A stretch of DNA of 11,962 nucleotides. Origin: Campylobacterales bacterium. GTDB lineage: Bacteria > Campylobacterota > Campylobacteria > Campylobacterales > QNZT01. This document shows, piece by piece, positions 6,542-11,962 of this stretch (position 1 is the stretch's first letter; each line of letters begins with the position of its first letter). A program made the position numbers and the translations under genes. A model generated the notes under the pieces. The model searched no databases and had not been told where the DNA came from. It worked only from the letters and a program-made list of their open reading frames with translations. The DNA lies in NCBI GenBank assembly GCA_015662615.1, contig DQTU01000316.1, forward strand, positions 1 through 11,962, in the 5' to 3' direction.

Positions 6542-7281
6542 AGAAATCCTTCAAATTTGTATTTTAAAACTCTGCCATTGTCATCAGCAAAATAGATATA
6601 ACCATGATCGTCAAAAGCGACACCTTCTTGAGCAAAATCTTGTAGTTTTTTTGTAGATATAGTTTTTCCATTTTTCAAATCATACTTGATTAGAAGATTT
6701 TCACTATCACTAACCATGTAAAGGTAGCCATTATGAAAACTAAGCCCTGCGATATCTTTGTATCCATGGTCAACGATATCTTTGATAGCAACTTTTTTCT
6801 TTTTTAAAGAATTAATTTTTATAAGTACTGAGGGGTCTGATTTTGGCCATTTTTTGCTTGATTGGTTTGAGAGATAGATGCCATTTGGTGTGATAGCAAT
6901 ACCTTCAAGTCCATTTTTTTTATCTTTTTTAAGCACATTGACTTTTTTAAATTTTCGTTTTATCTTGATCTCTTTTTGAGCGGTAAGGTTTTTTTGACTG
7001 ACGATGAGGATATTATCATCGCCTTCTACGGCAAAATATAATTTACCTTTTTGAATGTCACATGCAACGCCTTCAAGGTCGTAATTTCCCAATCTTTTTT
7101 CTCTTAAGATTTTTCCATCAGTGCTGATTTCAAAAACTTTCCCTTCATCATTGGCTACAAAAAGAGAATTTGTGTTTTTTGCATAGCAGATTCCCGAAGC
7201 TTCAGGGATGTGAACAAGTACATCATCTGAATGTGAACAAGATGTGAAAAACAAGATTAAAAATAGGGTATAAAATTTCAT
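6538..7281 (-). CDS. SdiA-regulated/YjiK-like beta-propeller lipoprotein
   Basis: The 247-residue product has a short signal ending FFTSC (Cys 15), so it is likely a lipoprotein. The body repeats propeller-like units: EASGICYAKNTNSLFVANDEGKVFEIS, YDLEGVACDIQKGKLYFAVEGDDNILIV, NGLEGIAITPNGIYLSNQSS, DIAGLSFHNGYLYMVSDSENLLIKYD and FAQEGVAFDDHGYIYFADDNGRVLKY. The recurring L-E-G-(V/I)-A and E-G-V-A-F turns with acidic residues are the hallmark of the SdiA-regulated (YjiK) family, which is related to phytase-like propellers and may bind calcium. The function is unknown. It is the middle gene of the operon: ATGA overlaps join it to the phosphatase gene before it and the thioredoxin gene after it. 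The family call is from pattern memory. Confidence 0.72.
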   Translation of the reverse strand: MKFYTLFLILFFTSCSHSDDVLVHIPEASGICYAKNTNSLFVANDEGKVFEISTDGKILREKRLGNYDLEGVACDIQKGKLYFAVEGDDNILIVSQKNLTAQKEIKIKRKFKKVNVLKKDKKNGLEGIAITPNGIYLSNQSSKKWPKSDPSVLIKINSLKKKKVAIKDIVDHGYKDIAGLSFHNGYLYMVSDSENLLIKYDLKNGKTISTKKLQDFAQEGVAFDDHGYIYFADDNGRVLKYKFEGFL

Positions 7282-7730
7282 TTAAGTAATCCTTTAGATT
7301 TAAGAAAGTCTAGTATAGCAATATCAAGCATATTGTATACTTTATCAAATCCCTCAAACCCAGAATAAAAATAGGGATCAGGTACACACGCTCCATCAAA
7401 ACCTCCATAGTTACCTATCTTGTAGAGGTTTTCAAAGCCTAAAATCTCCAAGTCATGATAGTTGTTTTGATCCATAACAATGACATAATCAAAGCTTCTT
7501 TTGTCCTCTTTTTCTATCTTCCTTGCTTGAAGTTTACTGATGTCAACACCATTGTTTTGGGCTACTTTTATAGAGTTTTCACATGGCGTTTCTCCCACAT
7601 GCCAATGACCAGTACCAGCAGAATCAATATGAAGTTTAAGCTCTTGATCTAGTACAATTTTTTTAGCAATTCCCTCAGCCAGAGGTGAACGACAGATATT
7701 TCCAAGACAGACAAAAAGTATCGATTTCAA
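7278..7730 (-). CDS. Low-molecular-weight protein tyrosine phosphatase
   Basis: The 150-residue enzyme has the P-loop CLGNICRS at the N-terminus with nucleophile Cys 8 and Arg 14, and the general acid Asp 118 in VPDPYF, all in the expected places. HIDSAGTG and the DYVIVMDQNN strand are further family marks. It removes phosphate from protein tyrosines (or arginines) in the cytoplasm. The start is TTG 7730, 6 bases after AAAAAGGAA; no ATG is available because the P-loop begins eight codons in. It leads the operon with the propeller lipoprotein and the TlpA-like protein. The link between a cytoplasmic phosphatase and two exported proteins is not obvious. There are no tyrosine-kinase or capsule genes nearby, so a role in polysaccharide export is not supported here. 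Confidence 0.93.
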   Translation of the reverse strand: MKSILFVCLGNICRSPLAEGIAKKIVLDQELKLHIDSAGTGHWHVGETPCENSIKVAQNNGVDISKLQARKIEKEDKRSFDYVIVMDQNNYHDLEILGFENLYKIGNYGGFDGACVPDPYFYSGFEGFDKVYNMLDIAILDFLKSKGLLK

Positions 7731-7758
7731 CGCTATTCCTTTTTGAGGTATTTATGTG

Positions 7759-7765
7759 TATAATA
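7759..7765. promoter_or_regulatory. Overlapping divergent -10 elements
   Basis: The 64-base gap between the phosphatase operon and the kinase-nspC pair holds TATAAT at 7759-7764 on the plus strand (preceded by TGTG) and TATTAT at 7765-7760 on the minus strand. Each is about 30 bases from its start codon. The two promoters would compete for the same site, which could tie the operons together in opposite senses. Confidence 0.45.
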
Positions 7766-7794
7766 GTAAAAAAAAGTTTCAAAAGTCATAAAAA

Positions 7795-8625
7795 ATGAAA
7801 GAAAACATAGAAAAAATTTTAAATGTTCCTATCAAAAGTTGCACACTAATAGCACAAAATAGTACTGCGTATATCTATAATTGCGATGACAAGTATATCG
7901 TAAAAGTTAGCGAACATGGTTGGTTACTTTCAGCTGAAGCGCAGATGTTGGATTATCTTAAAACTTACTCAAACCTTCCAGTACCTAAAGTTATCAAAAA
8001 ACTAGAAAATATTCTCATAACTGAATTTATCAAAAATAACGGTCAAGGAAAAGAAGATGCTGAACTCGACGCGGCTGTAAAACTTGCATCTTTGCACCGT
8101 ATTCATGATGAACAGTATGGATTTGCAACTGATACGACTATCGGGATATTTAAACAGCCTAACAGACAAAATGATTCATGGGTTGATTTTTTTAAGCGAG
8201 AAAGGGTTTTAGAGTTTGCAAATAAATCTTACGAAGAGGGAAAAATTTCAGATAAGCTTTATGATCGTGTGATTAGTTTTTGTGATGATTTTGACAAATA
8301 CCTTATCGAGCCAGATGCTCCGTCGCTTCTTCATGGTGATGTATGGAGTGGAAATGTCCTCATGCATGATGGTATAGTGACAGGATTTATCGATCCTGCA
8401 ATTTACTACGGTCATCATGAAATGGATTTGGCATTTATCATGATGTTTCAAACATTTGATGCACCATTTTTCCAAAAGTATGGTGAGATCTATCCTATAG
8501 CAGATGGCTTTTTTGAAGAGCGAGCGGATATCTATAATCTCTATCCATACCTAGTGCATGCAAGAGCTTTTGGAAAAAATTATTTACCATATATCGAAAA
8601 GACATTAGATAAATATGGATATTAG
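7795..8625 (+). CDS. Fructosamine-kinase-family protein (FN3K/YniA-like)
   Basis: The 276-residue protein has the protein-kinase-like fold of the fructosamine/ketosamine kinase family, which phosphorylates sugar adducts on amines so that they break down (deglycation). Visible are the ATP-binding Lys 37 (YIVKVS), Glu 48, the family phrase GFATDTTIGIFKQPN with a following WVDFFKRERV, the catalytic loop LLHGDVWSGN (Asp 182, Asn 187) and the metal-binding IDPAIYYGHHEMDLAF (Asp 200). It is slightly shorter than the usual 285-300 residues. The ATG at 7795 has no clear Shine-Dalgarno site. The last 11 bases overlap nspC, so the kinase and the polyamine decarboxylase are made together. Polyamines glycate easily, so repair of glycated polyamine is an attractive but unproven role. 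Confidence 0.9.
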   Translation: MKENIEKILNVPIKSCTLIAQNSTAYIYNCDDKYIVKVSEHGWLLSAEAQMLDYLKTYSNLPVPKVIKKLENILITEFIKNNGQGKEDAELDAAVKLASLHRIHDEQYGFATDTTIGIFKQPNRQNDSWVDFFKRERVLEFANKSYEEGKISDKLYDRVISFCDDFDKYLIEPDAPSLLHGDVWSGNVLMHDGIVTGFIDPAIYYGHHEMDLAFIMMFQTFDAPFFQKYGEIYPIADGFFEERADIYNLYPYLVHARAFGKNYLPYIEKTLDKYGY

Positions 8626-9724
8626 TACCCCGGTTTATATACTTGAAGAGAAAAAACTAGAGAAAAATCTTCAACTGTTAGACTATGTGCAAAAGCAGAG
8701 TGGGGCGAAAATCCTTTTAGCACTCAAAGGTTTTGCATTTCAAGCGAGTTTTGATCTGGTTGGAAAGTATCTTCATGGATGTTGTGCAAGTGGATTACAT
8801 GAAGCGAAACTAGCACATCAAGAGATGCAAAAAGAGGTTCACACTTATGCCCCAGCTTTTAAAGATGAAGAGATAGATGAAATTATCTCTATCAGTAACC
8901 ATTTAGTTTTTAACTCTTTTAATCAGTGGCAAAAATATAAAGATATGGCAGTGGGAAAACTCTCATGTGGACTGCGAGTTAACCCAGAAGTCTCAGCTTC
9001 ACCAAAAGAAATTTATAATCCGTGTTCGCCATATAGTCGTTTAGGAATTACAAAAGCAGAGTTTAAAGAGGATTTGTTGGAGGGAATTGAGGGGCTTCAT
9101 TTTCATGCACTTTGTGAACAAGATGCAGATGCCCTTGAAGATGTACTAAAAAGTTTTGAAGAGAAGTTTGGACATTTGATATCACAAATGAAATGGATAA
9201 ATTTTGGAGGAGGACATCATATCACAAGAGAAGGTTATGATGTTAAAAAGCTTATCACACTCATCAAGGAGTTTAAAGTTCGTTATGATGTGGAAGTATA
9301 CTTAGAGCTTGGAGAAGCAGTAGGGTGGCAAACAGGCACTCTTGTGACTATAGTGCTTGATATAGTGCATAATGATATTGATATAGCCATCCTTGATACT
9401 TCCGCAGAAGCACACATGCCAGATACCATCATCATGCCTTATCGTGCAGAGGTTAGAGGCGCTAAAAAAGCAGGAGAAAAAGCATACACTTATCGCCTAG
9501 CTGGAAACACATGTTTAGCAGGAGATATCATGGGAGATTATAGTTTTGACACCCCTTTGAAAGTGGGAGATAAAATCATCTTTGAAGATCAGATACACTA
9601 CACCATCGTTAAAAATACAACCTTTAACGGCATAAAACTTCCAGACTTGGCAATCCAAAAAGAAGATGGAACGATAGAAGTTGTGAAAAAATTTGGCTAC
9701 GACGAATACAAAAGAAGAAACTAA
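8615..9724 (+). CDS. nspC: Carboxynorspermidine/carboxyspermidine decarboxylase
   Basis: This PLP enzyme of the alanine-racemase/ornithine-decarboxylase fold removes CO2 from carboxyspermidine (or carboxynorspermidine) to give spermidine (or norspermidine). The 369-residue product starts STPVYILEEKKLEKNL and has the PLP lysine in LLALKGFA (Lys 38), GCCASGLHEAKLA, HFHALCEQDAD, the phosphate-binding INFGGGHH (198-200), LELGEAVGW, and the C-terminal catalytic segment AGNTCLAGD with Cys 300 and Asp 304. The length fits the family. The ATG lies in the end of the kinase gene, 11 bases overlapped. Its partner synthase is at 1427-2614, so the two pathway genes are not in one operon. A weak hairpin with a T-run follows. 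Confidence 0.96.
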   Translation: MDISTPVYILEEKKLEKNLQLLDYVQKQSGAKILLALKGFAFQASFDLVGKYLHGCCASGLHEAKLAHQEMQKEVHTYAPAFKDEEIDEIISISNHLVFNSFNQWQKYKDMAVGKLSCGLRVNPEVSASPKEIYNPCSPYSRLGITKAEFKEDLLEGIEGLHFHALCEQDADALEDVLKSFEEKFGHLISQMKWINFGGGHHITREGYDVKKLITLIKEFKVRYDVEVYLELGEAVGWQTGTLVTIVLDIVHNDIDIAILDTSAEAHMPDTIIMPYRAEVRGAKKAGEKAYTYRLAGNTCLAGDIMGDYSFDTPLKVGDKIIFEDQIHYTIVKNTTFNGIKLPDLAIQKEDGTIEVVKKFGYDEYKRRN

Positions 9725-9742
9725 GAAATATCTGTCTATTAG

Positions 9743-9782
9743 GAAGTGGAGACCTTAGTCTAGCTTCTCTACCTCTTTTTTT
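9743..9782 (+). terminator. Possible terminator after nspC
   Basis: GAAG 9743-9746 and CTTC 9764-9767 enclose AGAC 9750-9753 / GTCT 9758-9761 with loop CTTA and an internal mismatch. Seven Ts follow at 9776-9782, somewhat far from the stem. The same bases hold the end of the minus-strand Rpn remnant. Confidence 0.35.
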
Positions 9783-10014
9783 GAAAGTCCTGTTAGCTTT
9801 ATAATCATATCAATTGACATATCTTGTTTTAACATCGCTTTTGCAATTATGATTTTTGTATCTTTTGAAGCTTTTTGTTTTTTCTCTTCAACTTTCTCAA
9901 GTCCTTTCAAGATTTTAAATCTAAATCTTAAGCTTTCTTTGCCTTCTATGAGTATCAGGGGTTTTTAGAGGTGCCCTAAAGTGAATCTCTCTCTTTTTCT
10001 ATCGTAAATGGCAT
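9755..10014 (-). pseudogene. Broken C-terminal tail of the Rpn-family gene
   Basis: Downstream of the Rpn stop (10032-10030) the same frame continues QEDLA, then MPFTIEKERDSL from ATG 10014, to a TAG at 9978-9976. A second frame, open from 9964 to the TAA at 9757-9755, encodes KPLILIEGKESLRFRF...AKAMLKQDMSIDMIIKLTGLSKKEVEKLD. Both parts look like the variable C-terminal region of Campylobacterota Rpn proteins: the short 'MPFTI-x-K-E-R-D-S-L' link, then a charged helix and a terminal 'GM-x-I-x-x-I-x-x-L-TGLS-x-x-E-I-x-x-L' module. The two are out of frame with each other, and a 3' deletion or frameshift of unknown size lies between about 9978 and 9964. So the full-length gene probably spanned 9755-10620 and has decayed. 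The tail could still be translated only in pieces. Confidence 0.72.
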
Positions 10015-10028
10015 GGCTAAATCCTCCT
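10012..10028 (-). promoter_or_regulatory. Perfect internal ribosome binding site and start in the Rpn tail
   Basis: On the minus strand AGGAGG (10028-10023) is followed by 8 bases and ATG (10014-10012). This is the strongest Shine-Dalgarno site in the window. It is in frame with the long Rpn protein and sits just after its present stop, where the C-terminal region begins. It now opens only 12 codons before a TAG. Confidence 0.6.
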
Positions 10029-10029
10029 G

Positions 10030-10620
10030 CTATTTTTTCTTATATAATTCGTTTATATCTGGTCTAAGTCTCAAAAGATAAAAAAGTTTTCTAAGATAAT
10101 CTTCTCTTTTTTTACTCTCAAGATTGAGTAACTTTTCTTGCAATTTTGCAAAAAGTTTATCTATATCTTTTATATTACAGAGTATTGCCATGATGTTATC
10201 TGTTATATCATCACTCTCTATAAGTTTAGAACAGTCAAATTCTCTAATATCTTTAACTTCATAATTATATCGTAAATTTTTCTTTTTGATTTTTGATTTG
10301 ATTTTGATATCTCTATTACCTACATAAAGCACCATCTGTTGTGGAAATTCATCATAGTTTTCATAAATTAGAGAGGCATATTTTAGCATTCTTTTTGGCA
10401 TGAGCGTATCGTTTATAGATTGGATTTCAAGATGAAACAGAGTATCGTCTTCAAGACGAGTGAGTAAATCAACTCTTCTCTCTTCTACTTTTGGAAAGCT
10501 TGTTTCTAAAACTTCTTTTATCTCTTTGTTTACGAGTAATTTTATGAGAGCTTTGGGAGCATTTTGAAAAAGTTCTCGCAGAGTTCTATCGTAGACAAAT
10601 GAATTTTTTTCTTTGTGCAT
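10030..10620 (-). CDS. Rpn-family PD-(D/E)XK nuclease/putative transposase, C-terminally truncated
   Basis: The 196-residue product matches the Rpn (recombination-promoting nuclease, 'transposase_31-like') fold: N-terminal FVYDRTLRELFQNAPKALIKLL, then FPKVEERRVDLLTRLEDDTLFHLEIQ with likely catalytic Asp 51, Glu 65 and Gln 67 of a PD-(D/E)XK site, MPKRMLKYASLIYENY and MVLYVGN. The C-terminal half (DDITDNIMAILCNIKDIDKLFAKLQEKLL) is helical. It ends LRLRPDINELYKKK at TAG 10032-10030, just where homologues continue into a variable tail; remains of that tail follow. GGAG lies 6 bases before ATG 10620. Such proteins are associated with DNA cleavage, recombination and, in E. coli, phage defence. The catalytic residues are intact, so the core may still be active without its tail. 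Confidence 0.8.
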   Translation of the reverse strand: MHKEKNSFVYDRTLRELFQNAPKALIKLLVNKEIKEVLETSFPKVEERRVDLLTRLEDDTLFHLEIQSINDTLMPKRMLKYASLIYENYDEFPQQMVLYVGNRDIKIKSKIKKKNLRYNYEVKDIREFDCSKLIESDDITDNIMAILCNIKDIDKLFAKLQEKLLNLESKKREDYLRKLFYLLRLRPDINELYKKK

Positions 10621-10722
10621 GGTTACTCCTAAAATGGCTTAGAAGTATTTTAGTGTAAAAAATAGTTTACTTTTAGTTTTATTTCATTTTGAAATGTTTT
10701 TTATGGTGGGAACTGTGCTAAC

Positions 10723-11358
10723 TCATCCTTTGTAAAGAAATTTCATAAAACCTTCTATCAAAAGATCCAAAGGCTCAAATCTCTCTTCAAGATAATTTTT
10801 GTGCTTAGGTCTCTGTATAGTTGTTTGTGATTGAAATGTAACTTCTTTAGGAAATGATGGTGCAAAATCCTGAACACCTGAGAGTTTCGACCACTCCATA
10901 ATCTGCCGAAGCTCTCCAGCATCCAACCAATATCCACAACTGATACAGCGATCCATGATTACACCGCTTTTTTGTTTATAGTTTAACCGTGACATCATAG
11001 TGCGACACTCAGGGCATTTTTTGTATTTGATACTCTTCTCTTTGACGATAGGACTGTCAAGAATTTGACGCACTTTTTCAAAGTCATATTTATCACTTTT
11101 GATGATTTCCCGCTCCATAATTGCTTCGAGTTCGCCATAGTCAAGAAAAATCCCATAACAATGTTTGCACTGCTCGATATAAAGCTCTTTACCCTCATCA
11201 ATGATAAGCGTTTCAAGAAAAACTTCACAATTTGGACAGACCCTCTCCGTCTCTTTGTGGACTTCATAACGATGCTTTAAATCTACTTCATTTCGCACTC
11301 CACAGTAAGTACAAATGATACCATCAAGAGGTCCGCCACAGTTTTTGCACTTGTACAT
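10723..11358 (-). CDS. Triple zinc-ribbon protein with two zf-TFIIB domains
   Basis: The 211-residue cytoplasmic protein carries three four-cysteine zinc sites: an N-terminal ribbon (Cys 4, 7, 16, 19), then two TFIIB-type zinc fingers, Cys 41, 44, 64, 67 followed by GIFLDYGELEAIM, and Cys 114, 117, 137, 140 followed by GYWLDAGELRQIM. The 'C-x2-C ... C-x2-C-G/Y-x-W/F-L-D-x-G-E-L' form is diagnostic of the zf-TFIIB family. A less ordered tail ends in an amphipathic helix (PLDLLIEGFMKFLYKG). The function is unknown; these proteins may bind nucleic acid or proteins. The ATG at 11358 follows AAAGG 6 bases upstream. It is transcribed away from the tRNA and lies 102 bases upstream of the Rpn gene on the same strand; whether the two are co-transcribed is open. 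Confidence 0.82.
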   Translation of the reverse strand: MYKCKNCGGPLDGIICTYCGVRNEVDLKHRYEVHKETERVCPNCEVFLETLIIDEGKELYIEQCKHCYGIFLDYGELEAIMEREIIKSDKYDFEKVRQILDSPIVKEKSIKYKKCPECRTMMSRLNYKQKSGVIMDRCISCGYWLDAGELRQIMEWSKLSGVQDFAPSFPKEVTFQSQTTIQRPKHKNYLEERFEPLDLLIEGFMKFLYKG

Positions 11359-11377
11359 GATAAGCCTTTGTTTAGGA

Positions 11378-11383
11378 GTTATA
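11378..11383 (-). promoter_or_regulatory. Possible -10 element of the zinc-ribbon gene
   Basis: On the minus strand TATAAC (11383-11378) lies about 20 bases before ATG 11358, a spacing that gives a very short leader. No clear -35 is seen. Confidence 0.28.
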
Positions 11384-11436
11384 ATGTTTCTATATCGACC
11401 AATCAGGTTTTCAAGTTAAATAAAGCTATTATTTCT

Positions 11437-11442
11437 TATAAT
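11437..11442 (+). promoter_or_regulatory. -10 element TATAAT of the tRNA-Glu gene
   Basis: TATAAT lies 31 bases before the 5' end of the tRNA, giving a precursor leader of about 25 bases (start near 11449). The -35 region is A/T-rich without a consensus box. Confidence 0.45.
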
Positions 11443-11473
11443 CCCACCGTCCTAACAAAAAATATCCATTTGT

Positions 11474-11548
11474 GGCCCGTTCGTCTAACGGTTAGGACTC
11501 CGGCCTCTCACGTCGGCAATAGGGGTTCGAATCCCCTACGGGTCACCA
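11474..11548 (+). tRNA. tRNA-Glu, anticodon CUC
   Basis: The full cloverleaf can be drawn. The acceptor stem is GGCCCGT (11474-11480) with ACGGGTC (11538-11544). The D arm is GTCT/GGAC. The anticodon stem CCGGC/GTCGG encloses loop CTCTCAC, anticodon CTC at 11507-11509. The T arm is AGGGG-TTCGAAT-CCCCT. The discriminator A and CCA are encoded at 11545-11548. The anticodon reads GAG. In Campylobacterota the usual glutamate tRNA that I know is UUC, so this looks like an additional isoacceptor, or a former UUC copy with one changed base. It stands alone, and tRNA 3' ends are common integration sites; the hsdM stub lies downstream. Confidence 0.95.
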
Positions 11549-11780
11549 TTTACTTCGATATACTTTACTTATATTCCAATAACTTTTGATAATTTGATTT
11601 GTTTTTGAGCAGGCAATAGGTTTGTTTTTTTGTTTTGGAAATTGGCTTTTTTTTGGCACGGTTTTGTCTCCTGTTTGATTCTTAAAATATTTATAGAATT
11701 TATAACCCATAATCTTACTATTAATATTATCTACATTAAATATTCACTAAAATAAATTAATTAAAATTTAAGTAGGTTAT
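11549..11780 (+). other. AT-rich gap between the tRNA and the hsdM stub; no gene
   Basis: This 232-base stretch has no supported gene on either strand. It holds T-rich runs at about 11628-11634 and 11649-11656 that may end the tRNA transcript, although no clear hairpin precedes them. Further right is a very AT-rich block (about 11685-11775) that should contain the promoter of the hsdM remnant. I looked for a second copy of the tRNA 3' end as an integration scar and found none in the window. Confidence 0.5.
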
Positions 11781-11897
11781 ATGGCAAAGCAAAAACAAGA
11801 AGAAGCAATAGAAAGACAACTATGGAAAGCCGCAGATAAACTACGAAAAAATATAGATGCTGCAGAGTATAATGCACCCTTTTTTCAAGACCACTAA
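11781..11897 (+). pseudogene. N-terminal stub of a type I restriction-modification methylase (HsdM)
   Basis: The 38-codon frame MAKQKQEEAIERQLWKAADKLRKNIDAAEY is the N-terminal signature of HsdM proteins (usual form: E-x-x-LW-x-AADKLR-x-N-x-D-A-A/S-EYKHVVLGLIFLKYI). After AAEY the match ends abruptly; it reads NAPFFQDH and stops at TAA 11895-11897. A full HsdM has about 500 or more residues, so more than 90% is gone. The start has TAGG about 6 bases upstream and an AT-rich promoter region. The sharp loss of similarity within codon 31 marks a deletion junction near 11871. The stub cannot methylate DNA. No hsdS or hsdR is in the window. Confidence 0.72.
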
Positions 11898-11962
11898 ATC
11901 AGATTTTTTAATTCCACCGACTCATGATACCTTTTGTAACCGTTTTTCTCCTTTAGAGTTAA
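11894..11962 (-). other. Possible end of a gene entering from the right
   Basis: A minus-strand frame is open from the window edge to a TAG at 11896-11894. It reads LTLKEKNGYKRYHESVELKNLI and has coding-like composition. The NGYKRY phrase recalls MerR-type regulators (NGYR-x-Y), but this one would stop unusually soon afterwards. It overlaps the last codons of the hsdM stub. It is too short for a firm call and may be chance. Confidence 0.2.

Noticed and set aside
10681..10700. ATTTCA-TTT-TGAAAT hairpin followed by GTTTTTT on the plus strand, like a terminator.
   Set aside because: Both neighbouring genes run on the minus strand, where no T-run follows, and the stem is only 6 weak pairs with a 3-base loop.

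Overview
The window looks like chromosomal DNA of a sulfur-oxidising-type Campylobacterota (Sulfurimonas, Sulfurovum or Sulfuricurvum-like). This is an inference from AT-rich DNA, short intergenic gaps, several small lipoproteins, ferredoxin-thioredoxin-reductase-like proteins and, above all, both enzymes of the carboxyspermidine route to spermidine. The host could not be confirmed by a search.

Left edge (1-563): the end of a CRISPR array with three identical 30-bp repeats and two full spacers. It runs without a gap into the C-terminal third of an ABC-3 family metal permease that has lost its 5' end.

Middle (591-7730): a minus-strand LVIVD beta-propeller lipoprotein; a plus-strand carboxy(nor)spermidine synthase; two overlapping ferredoxin-thioredoxin reductase (FTR) catalytic-domain genes, the second fused to a rhodanese; a minus-strand META/HslJ-like lipoprotein; a plus-strand pair of cysteine-rich lipoprotein and short-chain dehydrogenase; a 61-residue orphan; and a tightly coupled minus-strand operon of low-molecular-weight tyrosine phosphatase, SdiA-regulated-like lipoprotein and membrane-anchored TlpA-like thioredoxin.

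Right (7795-9724): an overlapping pair of fructosamine-kinase-like protein and carboxynorspermidine decarboxylase (nspC). With the synthase about 6 kb upstream this completes aspartate semialdehyde + putrescine -> carboxyspermidine -> spermidine.

Right edge (9755-11962) is accessory: an Rpn-family PD-(D/E)XK nuclease whose C-terminal tail is broken by stops and a frame change, yet keeps an in-frame AGGAGG plus ATG; a triple zinc-ribbon protein; tRNA-Glu with anticodon CUC; and a 38-codon stub of a type I restriction-modification methylase (hsdM). Together with the CRISPR/permease scar, this shows defence and mobile-type genes decaying at both ends of a metabolic core.

The best leads for new biology are the tandem FTR / FTR-rhodanese pair, the Rpn tail with its internal start, the twin-CX3C lipoprotein paired with an SDR, and the CRISPR-permease junction. 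No complete undescribed system can be proven from the sequence alone.
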